Origin: Pocillopora verrucosa
Taxonomy: Eukaryota; Cnidaria; Anthozoa; Scleractinia; Pocilloporidae
DNA: 64,000 bases
Reading direction: 5' to 3'
Assembly (NCBI RefSeq): GCF_036669915.1
Contig: NC_089313.1
Span: 9,042,193-9,106,192 of the forward strand
The notes beneath the pieces are model-generated. The model saw only the letters and a program-made list of their open reading frames with translations. It did no database searches and was not told the DNA's origin. Position numbers and translations under genes: made by a program. Below are positions 48,996 to 59,678 of this stretch, piece after piece; within the stretch, counting starts at the first letter, position 1; the number at the start of each line of letters is the position of its first letter.

Positions 48996-50390
48996 ATTGA
49001 TTACGTTTTCAAAAACTGAAGAGGCCGGTTATTTACACAAGGTCTAACCCAAATCGCGGTCTTACAGAAGCAGTAGGCTTCTGGTATTCTTTGCGAGAGG
49101 GTTTATGTAATCAAATAAATGTTATCTCTACTGTTAGCTATCGGCCCTCTCTACACTGTTCTCAAAAATAAATGTTCAGATGAAAGGTTCGACAAAATTG
49201 AAGGTAATTTAGGACGCGTTTTTGTTTAACAAGAGATAAACTTCGTTAAAATAACTGGCCCTAGTTGTTTCAAGCTCAAGAAGCATGCCATGTAAATATT
49301 TTCTTCATTGCTTAACACTGAAAAAATGAAAGTTCTCAAACCAATATTGTTTCAGGCCTTTTCTTAATCTGGGATAACGAGTTCTAACACTACTTTCCAA
49401 AATTCAGTTGCACGCAATACAAGTCCGCACAAATATCCTATTGACCTAGTATATTTAGCTAGTTGGTGAAAAGTTTTAAAAGTTGCCCTCATTTTCCTGC
49501 AATTTGATTGATTTCTTTAAACAACCCTTAAAATTTGATCGGTTGTTTTAGTAAAGCCATCTCGTTGGCTGGTAAAGATGCTAATTAGAGCATAAAATGG
49601 TGCGATTTGGCTTGCACCCGTGAGAACCAATCAGACTGCAAGGATCATAAGTTATTTCACAGTAGACAACCGCGAAACCGCAGTTCAAAGTTTCAAAAAG
49701 TTGTTTGACCCCAACCATCCATCTCCATCAATCAGATATGACAAAGAATACCCAACTAGGAATTTTTATCAAACATGTTCCTAATGTACCCAAAGCTATT
49801 GCTTTTATCTGAGGACATGCACTGTGCGTGCAAAGTTGCTAAAATGATTAATATCAAAGTTGTTTTTGTTTATGTCACTCTCAATCTCAAATAACAAGCA
49901 GATCACAACATTTACAAAAGAGATATATTAGCTTTCAAAAGAAACAGCTTTACATTTGCCGAGAAATACTGTACCACTTGAAAATAGCATAACATTAGTA
50001 GAGACATCGAGTTATATTTTGCAACGCTGTGTAGGAAAAAACAGTTCATGTTCAACAGAAGTGGTAAGACCATAACTCTAGTGTTCTGAAGAAACCTCAA
50101 ATTATAAAAAGATTTCTTGGGTTGGTTGACTGTACAGCCATAATCTTGAGGCCACAATGTCTGCTGAAAATTTTTGAACACTGTTGTGAATTGAAAATAA
50201 TTTCTTTGATTTAAAACCCTCTCATGCGATTCATTTATTTTGTACTGTCAATAAATAATTATTTATATCATTGATATGTAAAAGTCAGCACACAATGGAT
50301 GATGCAATGGATTGTGGTATATAATTAAAATGTCTCTCAAATGAAAATTAATCCTGTGTCCTGACAGATCTGTTCATTGCATTGCTTCCT
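48991..50390. other. Intergenic region between convergent PLBD2-B and PSPH
   Basis: About 1.4 kb holding the 3' UTRs of two convergent genes. CATTTATTTT at about 50231-50240 gives AATAAA on the minus strand about 155 bp after the PSPH stop. No other gene or clear repeat is seen. Confidence 0.55.
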
Positions 50391-53300
50391 TCAAATGTAG
50401 TGTTTGCTATTTACTCCAGAGATTACATGTTCACTTGCTCCATTCAATCCATTCATTAGATGTTCTGATGCTCCATTTTCAGTTGCTCCATTTTGAGAGG
50501 ATGGGTTTAGCTCTTTTAAAAGCTCTTTAAAGTCAGTCACATACCATGGAGCATGTGCCTTCACCTTTTCTCTCACAACATTACCACCAAAGCCAATAAA
50601 TGTGTCCTGAAAAGTTTAACAAGTTGAATAAATATCAGCACTACATAACTGTAATTTAAAAATAAACCATGAACATCCTCTACTCAAGTTATCGTGTCTC
50701 TCTACCATGCATTACAAAAATAAACCAAATCTTCATTATTTGCCTCATCTTAGTTGTTCAAATGGTCAATATTGATATGATTCACTTATTTCAGTGATTC
50801 AGTTCTCCATTCCCCATGTCTAACCAATTCTCAAGGAGCAGAAGGCGATTTGTCCCATTGATAACACTACATACCAGCTTGCAAACAACCAGAGTCTTAA
50901 TCTTACTTAACTAACTATTCACTTGAAAAATAATAATATATCATGTAAAAACAATAACAACAACAAACTGGTACTCACAGCTGCAGATGGAAATGTCTCT
51001 AGGTCTGTAGCCCCATCACCAATCATAACCAAACTGAAAGCCAACAGATCAAAGTTTGATGAGAGGAAATGTTAGAGACAAAAAAAATACAACTGATTTG
51101 TTCTGATACTGTTTCTCACTGACTTGCGAAAAAGTTGCCTATGTTTAAGGTTAAGTTAACTGACAATGTATCAAGTCCTAATTGGAACAAGGAGTTTGCA
51201 TGAAGTACATGTCACACCATCTACAACTAATGTACAAGCATAGAAACTTTCCCATTCACTGTCTTCACTCCCAAACTAAGCTCAAACTTTTCAAAAGTAC
51301 CACAATTAATTTTTATTCCCACTCTGGCCTCCAATGAAATTGCTTTTGAAGAAGTTGCTGCCCTTTTGCACACTAGGACCAACAGCTGTATCATTCAAGC
51401 ATACTGTTTTTACCTTTTGTATCCATACTTTTCTTTCAAAAGCTTTAGTACTCTGGTCTTCCCTCCAGAATCTGAGGTGGGCTCATTTTCATCAAAGCCG
51501 TTGTAATGCCCTAGTAAGAAGAAATCCAGATTCTTTAAATCAAAGAAAACACCAAGATATTGTACCTTAAGTAACCCCTTTAACCCTTTCACTTGCAGAT
51601 TTCTGGCGACTCTTTGTATTTCTAAGACATAAGCCACCAAATCTGACCACAGCTCATTACACTTTCATTTACCTCAATAAACCATATATCATTTTTATCA
51701 CCAGAAAAGTTACAATCATTGTTGAGACTACTTTGCTACATATGGGTCATAAGAGTACAATTGAGTACTAGCTAACTAATTTTCAAGAAAACTTAACCAT
51801 TTGCTGGGAAGGGGGAATGGAGGGAAGGAAAAGTAGCCTATGATACATGGGTTAGCAGGCTGATATAGATGTCAATTGTAATGTTACATTTAACTTCTAT
51901 GCTGGAATTAAGAGGTGTCTAAATAATATTTTCCAATATTTAGCCACGAGCAGGGTAAGATCACCAATTAATACTGAACTTAAGAAAAAACAAAAAGAAA
52001 AAATAAAGAACCAAACAGTACCTTCATCATCAAACTGCAGTCTATTGGCAAATATATTTTCATCTGGTATATCAAGTTGTTCTGCAGCACGCTGGATAAC
52101 TCTTCTAAATCCACCAGATACAAGGTAAACTGCAGTACCCTGTTCCTGAAGCCTATTCACTAGCTCCCTAAAATTAAATCATAATCATATAGTTAACTTT
52201 ACATACAATAAGTCTCAAATAAAATCAAAGATTCAACAAAACATTCACATCATCATTAGTGCTCCAAACAAAGAGGCACCTACATTTATGGGTGAGGAAT
52301 CAATATACTTAGTCAAAACTGTCCTAGTAAAAAACTTCTTAAATGTACCTTATTCCTGGTGTGAGATGGACAGGATTTCTCTCTATGAACTCATGAAGCT
52401 GGAAAAAAACAAAACAAAAAAAGAAAAAAATAGCCATGTAAGATCAATCTTGTATTTCAAGGTTTATAATACAGAAATGAGAAGGAGCTTCTTCACATTT
52501 TCCACAGCCACTAATGGTATCATGGAAAATCACAAAAAAAACCCAGCAATTAACCACAGAAATTACTTGGATAGGGAAAACAGACACCAAATAGGAATGA
52601 TGACGGTTTACACTGGTCAAGATTACCACAGAATATAAATAAAAAATTCTTAAAATCAAGTGAAATGAGAAATGGAAAAGTGTACAAGAACTTCTTTGAA
52701 GTTCATAAGGAAAAGTGATAATCTCTTGCTTTCTTTTTCCATAACTTAACACGTTGAACAAACCTTCTCTCTTGATGCATTAATAATTCCCAGTCTCTCC
52801 CTAAGTGCTGTTCTGAATGGAATACCCCCTCCCATTGCTCTAGTAGTCCTGCAAAGGGATTAACATTGAAATCGTGAATCAGAAATCTGTTACCTTCAAA
52901 AGTGAAAACCATGAACCTGCAAAAAGGTTCAAGACACTAAACAAGCAATACACCAATGAATGCATAAAAAAAAGCCATGAACATGTAGGGTGAGAGACAA
53001 GCTACTGAGGGTTTATGCCACATTTTAATTGAAAACGAGACATTTCTAATAAATTCATGAAAATAGGATTTTTAGAGCAAGCTTTTTCATTTGTTGGCAT
53101 TTTAATTAATAGGTCATAACACAATTTTCATCGAAGGGGAAGTTTAGAGCTTAAATACCTCAGCATATTCACAAAACATAGAAAACATATGATTGATGCA
53201 AGGGTCACAAATGAATGTGATTATAGTCCCTTCAACAAATGCATACAGTGGTAGAGTTATCTCGTTGTTTAAAGGAGTTACATTTTTACAGGTTCTGATC

Positions 53301-54690
53301 AAAGATTAAGACTCGAACTATTAACATCAAAAATAGTTCACTGTCACATCTCCCTAAAAAAATATTCCAAAACTGCCAGTTCTAGGTCTTTCCAAAATGA
53401 CAAATACCTTACCTTGCATAACTTAATAACAAAAATTATCACTTGGTTTCCAATATCACAAAAAATTTTAAATACATCTGAAAATGCCTGAATAACACAT
53501 CATTTGCATAACTATTCCAAAATTGTCAATCACAAATAAAAAAATTTCATGTTTTCAAGTGTAGTGGAAATACTAACAGTAACAAAAACGAGACAACATG
53601 GATGCACATTTAAGATGTTTTCTCCCCAAAAAACTTGATTGGTTGATAGATGACTTTTCTTGCCAACAGGTGAATATTGTTCCAATAGAACACTATGGAA
53701 AACACAGAATTCAGCCAAGAAAGCCTTGCATCTATTCAAAATATCCTCATGTAGATATATTTTCTCAAAACTGGGATATTTTTACTAACCAAAAAATTAC
53801 CTGAGGTGTCTTTAGGAAAGGCTTTTCCATTTGTGGAACGAGTGGCCTGGTACGAGTTTCTGTCACAATGTCCAAAGGTCGGTAGCAACGTGATAAAGTA
53901 ACACAGTGTTACGTTCCCTCGTGTGACAGTCTCACGTGAACAAAGCGTGCTGGGTTTGCCCAGCCGTGGGATGGAGCCGAAATAGACCTCACCGAATAAA
54001 CGAGTCATTTTTTTCTCTACACCGAAATTAAGAGAACGATCGATTTTAAGCCATACTTAATCAAACTTAGCCTTCTTTTCACATGTTTCCGTAGGTGGAC
54101 CCCATCGATTAACTTAGTATGGAAGATGGATGAATCTCCAGTTGATAATACAACGTTAAAAGTTTATTCCCGAATCACCCACACAGAGACGTTTCTGATT
54201 AAATTTAAGGATCTTACACTAGCATTTCACCTTAAACACCTTTAAAAGACTAAAATTTTGGGGCGAAAGAAACATTTAGGCGCTCCTATTTCTCGCTGGC
54301 GGCTAGATAACGATTTATGTAAATACTGTTTTGTTACATCATCCCGATTAAAAGTAGACCTTACCGGGATATTAAGGGACCAAATACTTTCCTATAAACG
54401 GTATACTATCGAAGAGAAGTTCTGATAAATTGAAATAATTGCATGACAACGTACCATTGTGATACTTCTTTCCCTTTTCCGCAAAATGCGGCAAGTTCAT
54501 CGATGCCCTCGTCCGTTATGACTGTACTATCCACGTCAAAACAGACAGCGTCCGCCTTTTTCCACACTTGTTTCGCTTGCTGAATTACCATTGTGGATAA
54601 ATATCGTTTAGATTTACTACTGATTATCAGCTGGCGTACAAGAGAAGTTGAAAAGCGACGGTGAAGTGATATAACTTTCGGCCGACACAT
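50391..54690 (-). CDS. PSPH: Phosphoserine phosphatase (PSPH), 7 exons, 261 or 294 aa
   Basis: HAD-family enzyme for the last step of serine synthesis (phosphoserine to serine). Exons: 54455-54690 (or from ATG 54591), 52764-52848, 52349-52398, 52022-52167, 51414-51510, 50979-51033, 50391-50606; phases consistent. HAD motifs: DVDST with nucleophile Asp19 in the short form, then the VSGG serine, the SGGKTRVLKLL lysine and GDGATDLE. TRAMGGGIPFRTALRERL is the family cap region. Two in-frame starts exist. ATG 54591 gives the usual cytosolic start MVIQQAKQVW. ATG 54690, with a TGA directly before it in frame, adds 33 residues rich in Arg/Ser/Leu without acids (RRFSTS, KRYLSTM), like a mitochondrial presequence. 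Exon 7 extends the C-terminus beyond the vertebrate protein by about 35 residues with two NGASEH copies. Confidence 0.94.
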
Positions 54691-55009
54691 TCATTTTATC
54701 CGCGAGACATACACTCATACCCAGGCCTCTGGAAAAATACTTGATACAGAACAGTAAAAGTACTGAGTCTCAGGAACAAGTGATGAGCAAAGAAATATTT
54801 AACGTGAAATTCAACGGAGTTTCGAGATCATCAAAACACGTTGGACTCAAAGATGAGCATTTAAATCCAAGTAAAACTTCCATTATCCACAATGTCGTAT
54901 GGAAAATAACCGACCATAGAAAGCTCAGACCGCTTACGTAAGCACGTCATAATGTGGTTTTCCACTGAGATATGAGATCACGCTATGTTTACTGTACCGG
55001 GAATCCAAT

Positions 55010-55186
55010 CGATTAGCATTACATCCACTACTGAATTACACATTAATGTCACGAGAATAAAGGAAATGATCACAAACTAGTGAAATTCTTTATTGTTAGA
55101 CGAATTCTCCTTGTCAGCACCATAGTTAATGTACAGAGAACAGTATGGAGAATATGAATACTGATGTTAGGTTGTAAAGGGTTAAA
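55010..55186 (+). repeat. AACCCTTT-type MITE, left end decayed
   Basis: The interior GAGAATAAAGGAAATGATCA, then GAACAGTATGGAGAATATGA and the right end GTTGTAAAGGGTTAAA match 39661-39850. The left terminal inverted repeat is not clear. Confidence 0.7.
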
Positions 55187-55986
55187 CGCAAGACATTCTT
55201 TACTCTATCTTTGAGCTTCAGAGACTCTCTAAAGTAAGCCATGCCACAATGAGGTTCATATGTGACACTCGTCCAGCAAGGATCAGTTATGCGTTAACAC
55301 ATCAAGAGGGATGGTAATTTTTTAGCTCGGTGATGAAATAAAGAAAATTGTACTTTCGTCTCAATTGTGTCATGAAACTTTAAGTGTAAAATAACACCAT
55401 GACATTGTTTTCACTACGCAAGAGCACACGAGTGCACGGAGCAATTTCCAAGCTCACTGATTGGCCACTTCGGAGGTGAATAACAAAGAACATTTCAACA
55501 CCAAGATAGCAGCAACTGAGAACCATTTTGGCTACCCACTTGTTACGGATTAAGCAAAAGCGGGGCGTTTGATTAAAACAAAAAAACAAACAAACAAACA
55601 AAACAAAAAACAAACAAAAGACAAAATGTTGCTCTACTTTAGAATACAGGGCCACATAGGCTTCTTTAAGTTTTGATTGGTGACCCATAATATTTCAGTC
55701 CTATACCCCTTAATTACTGCCAGGCCGGTAAACGAAGGGCGGAAGCCCGAGGAAACGTTGAATTAAATTCGAAGTGAAGGGCGTTAGTAAGGGAGTACTC
55801 CAAAGATCATGCTAAAATTTAAACTCTCCAGTTCCCCACTGCTTCTTGCGCCAGCAGTGTATCCTTCTTTCATTGAATCTGATTTTCTTCACACTCTCAT
55901 GCAAAAGTCTGGGTTCACCAAATTTTGCACTACTTCCAAAAAGATGCACTTCTTTTGATGCTAGTAAACATTACCTTACTAGTTTG

Positions 55987-56024
55987 ATATTTTGCGATAA
56001 GATAGGTATCTTATCGCAAAATAT
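55987..56024. other. Perfect 18-bp hairpin with a 2-nt loop
   Basis: ATATTTTGCGATAAGATA is followed by GG and its exact reverse complement. It ends right where the dispersed repeat shared with 62985-63130 begins. It contains GATAAG/CTTATC on both arms. It could be a recombination or transposition scar, or a structured RNA element; no function is shown. Confidence 0.85.
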
Positions 56025-56150
56025 TACATGGTATTCCTTTTGCATTGGGGATCAGAGAATACTCCAGCTATTACGCACATTTCTACCGCTAAATTTCGAT
56101 GGCCTGAGTTACTTTACACCATTCTCCTGCTGCTTCATTTACATTTACCA
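56025..56150 (+). repeat. Dispersed repeat, copy 1
   Basis: GGTATTCCTTTTGCATTGGG, CAGAGAATACTCCAGCTATT, ACGCACATTTCTACCGCTAA and ACACCATTCTCCTGCTGCTT match 62985-63130 at about 85-90% by eye. The other copy carries an extra stretch of about 30 bp (TTATTCAAACGTAAATAATA). The family is unknown. Confidence 0.75.
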
Positions 56151-57420
56151 TATCGACACAAGTACGCCAAAGAAGGGTACTATCCGTCAGGCATTTGCTA
56201 GGACATCTAGAATCACCTCTCGGTGTTTTTTATGGTGACTGGTACATTAATCACTTCCATAGAACGTAAATATCATCAAGATTTTAACCATTTTATCCAA
56301 AATACATCCAATCAAGATTCATCGGGCACGATTTCAAAATCATTTGAATCGGTGAAGCTAGAATGAAAGAACAAGTTGTACAGTAAACAACTTATTTGAA
56401 ATCGCGGACCGCTCTGTCCCTTCTTTGCGGAAGGCTAAGAGACAGAAGAAAAACACTACACTAGTAAAAGCGTGGGTGGCAAACAAATATAGTCAAATTT
56501 ACCTTGTGCCCCTAGTAAACGACAACACAAAATTAAAACAGCTCTTCGCTTCAGCCCCACTGAATACCGTTGAATGTGTTCACTAACAGCAGCGTCTGGT
56601 ACACTGCCGAAACACAAGTATTGATAATAGGTAAATCACTCAAACTGTAAACTAAAAAGTGCAGTGGCAGGCTTTTTCATATTCAACGGATTGTATGGCC
56701 TCTTCTGATTTCCTTACACGCCCAATTTCTAATTAATCTTCCTGTTAACGGTATTACAGAAGTTTGGTGTTCAATGTCACAGAAATTACTCGACCGAAAT
56801 AGTGTTGTGAATGGTGCAACAGAGCTTTCAGGGTTGAGGAGACGAAGTAATGACTCTGCACTCCGGCTGCCCTGATAATCGTGATTAAATGCCTCTTCCG
56901 CGTTAAATAACTCCCAGAGCAATGATCATCCACCAGAAATATGTAAGCCGCTATGTCTCTCGACCTTATTGTTCTGTCACACGTGTCACGCGTCTAGCGT
57001 CACAAACACAGTTAAGCATTGTATTTCATCGCAAGGTATTAGGGTGTTGATTTTCCATGCTATTGTCGGGGATTGTAATTGTGTGCTCGCAGGTGAAAAC
57101 GCTTTCTCGTTTCACCACGAAATTTTGCTTTGAATAAATCTGGTTACACTAATGATGAAGACATACGTCTCGTTTGTTGTGGGGAGCAAGCCAATGGAAC
57201 AGGGTTCGAAGGACCAGAACACCTAGTAAGTCTTGATGCTAGTAAAGATCTTGAAACTTCTTAAATTAAGCTGAGATAATAACTTTTGTTGCCTGAGTAA
57301 TCTTTTTAGCTGAAGTTTTAGATATTATGAAAGATTTTATAAAAAAAAATAAGATATTACGATGATTCGCAGTCAGTTCTCTAATTGACAGTGTCTAAAT
57401 TCGAAAATACGCTTTTGATT

Positions 57421-58746
57421 TCAATTTAACAGTTTGTTGAGATCTTTTGTCGCTTTGTCGACAGTATCGAGGATGGGAACGACGTTTCCTTCTAGCTGCT
57501 GTACTAACACCCTTAGAGCCTGAAGGTCTGCTCTGCTTTTCTTACTGTACTGTGCATTTTTTTGAAACTCCTCGTAGAACTTCCGCAGGCCTTGGGTCTT
57601 CTTTTCTCCAAGCTCCCCAACCTGCATGTTTGCCAATTGACTGGCCATCAAGACACTCCACACAATCACATACTCCTCGTAAAGGGCATTTGGAACGTAG
57701 ATCATGTATTGCTTTCGATCATCATTAAACAAAACTTCAAATTCACTTCTTTTAGATCGGTTGGCGATGCCACTCTTCATCGAAAGTAAGATGCCAACTC
57801 TAAAGTGAGGAAGCCTCGCAAGGTTTCCCTCAAACGTTTCAATCGCATCTTTACTCACAGTATTCTCCCAGCTCTTTATTTCAATCATGATTTTGTGACC
57901 ATCAGGGGTATCTGCCTCTATATCTCCTTTCCCCTTCTCACGGGTAACGTCTCTGAAGGTGAAGTTACTTCTGCGAAGGTTTTGGTTGAGAATCTCAAGT
58001 ACGTCTTTCTCAGCCCGAGCTCCTTTCTTCTGTGGATTTTGTAAAGCGGTTGATATCAAATCCAGTTTTTCTCCATGCTTTTCCAATGATTTAGTGATAC
58101 GGGTTTCAGAATCCTTGATCCTCGTTTCTAATGTGTTGAGTGCAGGAACTCTTGCGGCAATCTCGTCTACGTCTGTCTTTAATGTTCCTCCGATTTTCTC
58201 AATGCCTTTGCTTAAGTCGGTTTTGAAACTAAGCACATTGCTCGTCATTCCCTCAATGCCTTCACAGACTTTAGTTGTTAATTCCTTTTGCACCTTCAGC
58301 ACTTGATCATTTACATTCTTTTCAACGTTGTTCATTGTGCCTGTAATTTCTTTTATCTTCGGAGCGAGTGCATTCTGTATATCCGTTTTCAAATCGCCTG
58401 TCAGTGCTTTCACATCTTTGCTGACGTTATCTTTCACAGTTTCCACCTGGGCCTTTATTTCTTTCTCGATGTCGGAAACGCGTTGTTGGATCGGTTCCAT
58501 CTGAGAAGACAGCGTCTCCTTCATAAACTTTTGATTAACATCCACTGTGAGGGTAACGGATTCTTTCACTGCGACTCCCAGCTCAAATATGTTGACAAGT
58601 TCTTCATCTGATAGTTTACGAACCCACTCGTCATATTTTGCCATGTCTAGCGTAATATTTCTGGAGTGTGACTGACCTTCGAGCTGTGACTCTTCTGGAT
58701 TCAAACGCTGCTTCTTCGTACTCGGTTCATCCATGTAAGAAGCCAT
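57421..58746 (-). CDS. Intronless coiled-coil protein with PD-(D/E)XK nuclease-like domain, 441 aa
   Basis: One uninterrupted frame from ATG 58746 (MASYMDEPSTKKQRLNPEES). A KKQR nuclear-localisation-like patch lies near the N-terminus. About residues 75-240 are Lys/Glu-rich with heptad-like spacing (long coiled coil). From 242 a globular domain shows GARAEKDV (Glu246), KGKGDIEAD (Asp275) and MIEIKSW (Glu289, Lys291), the E-D-ExK order of PD-(D/E)XK nucleases. EGNLARLPHFRVGILLSMKS follows, and a second helical part with many Leu and Lys (370-441). The layout recalls prokaryotic RmuC and DUF2130-type proteins, but I cannot name the family or confirm homology. Three repeats with CCAAT boxes lie 145-330 bp upstream. 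The length, clean frame and balanced composition argue for a real, maintained gene. Nuclease activity is inferred. Confidence 0.85.
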   Translation of the reverse strand: MASYMDEPSTKKQRLNPEESQLEGQSHSRNITLDMAKYDEWVRKLSDEELVNIFELGVAVKESVTLTVDVNQKFMKETLSSQMEPIQQRVSDIEKEIKAQVETVKDNVSKDVKALTGDLKTDIQNALAPKIKEITGTMNNVEKNVNDQVLKVQKELTTKVCEGIEGMTSNVLSFKTDLSKGIEKIGGTLKTDVDEIAARVPALNTLETRIKDSETRITKSLEKHGEKLDLISTALQNPQKKGARAEKDVLEILNQNLRRSNFTFRDVTREKGKGDIEADTPDGHKIMIEIKSWENTVSKDAIETFEGNLARLPHFRVGILLSMKSGIANRSKRSEFEVLFNDDRKQYMIYVPNALYEEYVIVWSVLMASQLANMQVGELGEKKTQGLRKFYEEFQKNAQYSKKSRADLQALRVLVQQLEGNVVPILDTVDKATKDLNKLLN

Positions 58747-58889
58747 TTTCTTAGTTCGGTAACTATCTTTACAAGTTAGAAGAGTTTGATATATTCACAA
58801 TAACGTCTGTTGGCAAGTAAACAAGTCGAGTTTCTCGGAAAGACAACCACTTTATAAGCCTCCGTGCTCGCCTTTTGTTAAATAAAGTC

Positions 58890-59245
58890 CAGTGATTGGC
58901 CAATATTTCAACCGAATTTTCCCGGAAAAAGGCAATCATCGTAAATGGTCTGGTATTTGGTTATGGATAAATCAAGTGATTGGCTAACATTTCAATAAGG
59001 TTTTCTCGGAAAAAAGGCAATCATTATGATGAGTCTAGTTTTCGGTTAATATGCTTAAATAACGTCCTTGATTGGCTAGTATTTTAATCAGGCCCAGGTT
59101 GTTCGAAGATCGGATAGCGCTATCCACCGGATAAATCTTTATCCGGTGGGTAACACTACACGTTTTGCTATTACTTATCTGTTGGATAGCGTTATCCGCT
59201 CTTTATACAACTGGGCACAAGTTTCCTCGAAAAAGACATTCACTA
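58890..59245. promoter_or_regulatory. Three degenerate repeats with CCAAT boxes, third copy split by a MITE
   Basis: Copies at 58890-58940, 58974-59027 and 59064-59090 plus 59219-59245 share GTGATTGGC(C/T)AA, then TTTTC(C/T)CGGAAAAAGGCAATCA. Each has ATTGG, i.e. CCAAT on the strand of the nuclease-like gene, at about 145, 235 and 325 bp upstream of its ATG. Spacing is about 85-90 bp. A role as promoter is inferred. Confidence 0.55.
59091..59216. mobile_element. MITE with GGCCCAG...CTGGGC ends
   Basis: Left GCCCAGGTTGTTCGAAGATC pairs loosely with right GCTCTTTATACAACTGGGC. The interior has two inverted GGATAGCG(C/T)TATCC blocks and ACCGGATAAATCTTTATCCG. Its insertion separates the two halves of the third CCAAT repeat. 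Confidence 0.75.
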
Positions 59246-59313
59246 TAGAGGGTTGAGTGCTTGGCCATTACTAAACTAATTCCAGTGAGTCATCCTCTCA
59301 GTGATTATCAGTG

Positions 59314-59500
59314 AAGAAATGTAAAATGGTTTCCGTGTTTACATAGCCTGATGTAAACACGCGGGAGGTTGGGAGAACACGAGATAAGCGTAGGTAACCA
59401 CGACGAGAAGCGGAGTGGTTTCCAGCTTATCGAGTGTTCTACCAACCTCCCAAGTGTTTACATCAGGCTATGTAAACACGGAAACCATTTTACATTTCTT
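59314..59500. mobile_element. Hairpin MITE, 187 bp with about 61-bp arms
   Basis: AAGAAATGTAAAATGGTTTC then CGTGTTTACATAGCCTGATG TAAACAC is exactly mirrored at the right end; the inner part of the arms has about four mismatches. The centre is about 65 bp. Fragments of the same arm occur at about 59531 and, more diverged, at 26745-26764. Confidence 0.9.
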
Positions 59501-59678
59501 TGATAAAATAACCAATAAAACAGGAACGAAAACCGTGTTTACATACGCTCATGTAAAATGGTTTTATGGCCAATCAGAGCGCGTACTATTTGAATTATTT
59601 TATAAAAAATAATCATCGCTGAAGTTCCTTGCATTCCTCTGGAATAACTAACCTCATAAATTTCCTCACGAATTTCCC

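Larger units (their letters stand above)
54691..57420. other. Intergenic region between PSPH and the nuclease-like gene
   Basis: About 2.7 kb. It holds the PSPH promoter side, a MITE (55010-55186), a CAAA-rich low-complexity run (55578-55620), a perfect hairpin (55987-56024) and one copy of a dispersed repeat (56025-56150). Open frames here, including a 130-codon one at 55846-56238 that begins with TTG, overlap repeats or lack support. Confidence 0.5.

Noticed and set aside
53736-54008. Minus frame with ATRSTNGKAFPKDTSG as PSPH exon 2
   Set aside because: Joining it in the required phase starts with a stop or gives no family match; the exon at 52764-52848 (TTRAMGGGIPFRTALRERL) fits exactly.
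55846-56238. 130-codon plus-strand frame
   Set aside because: Starts with TTG, runs through the hairpin and a dispersed repeat, and has low-complexity hydrophobic composition without a family match.
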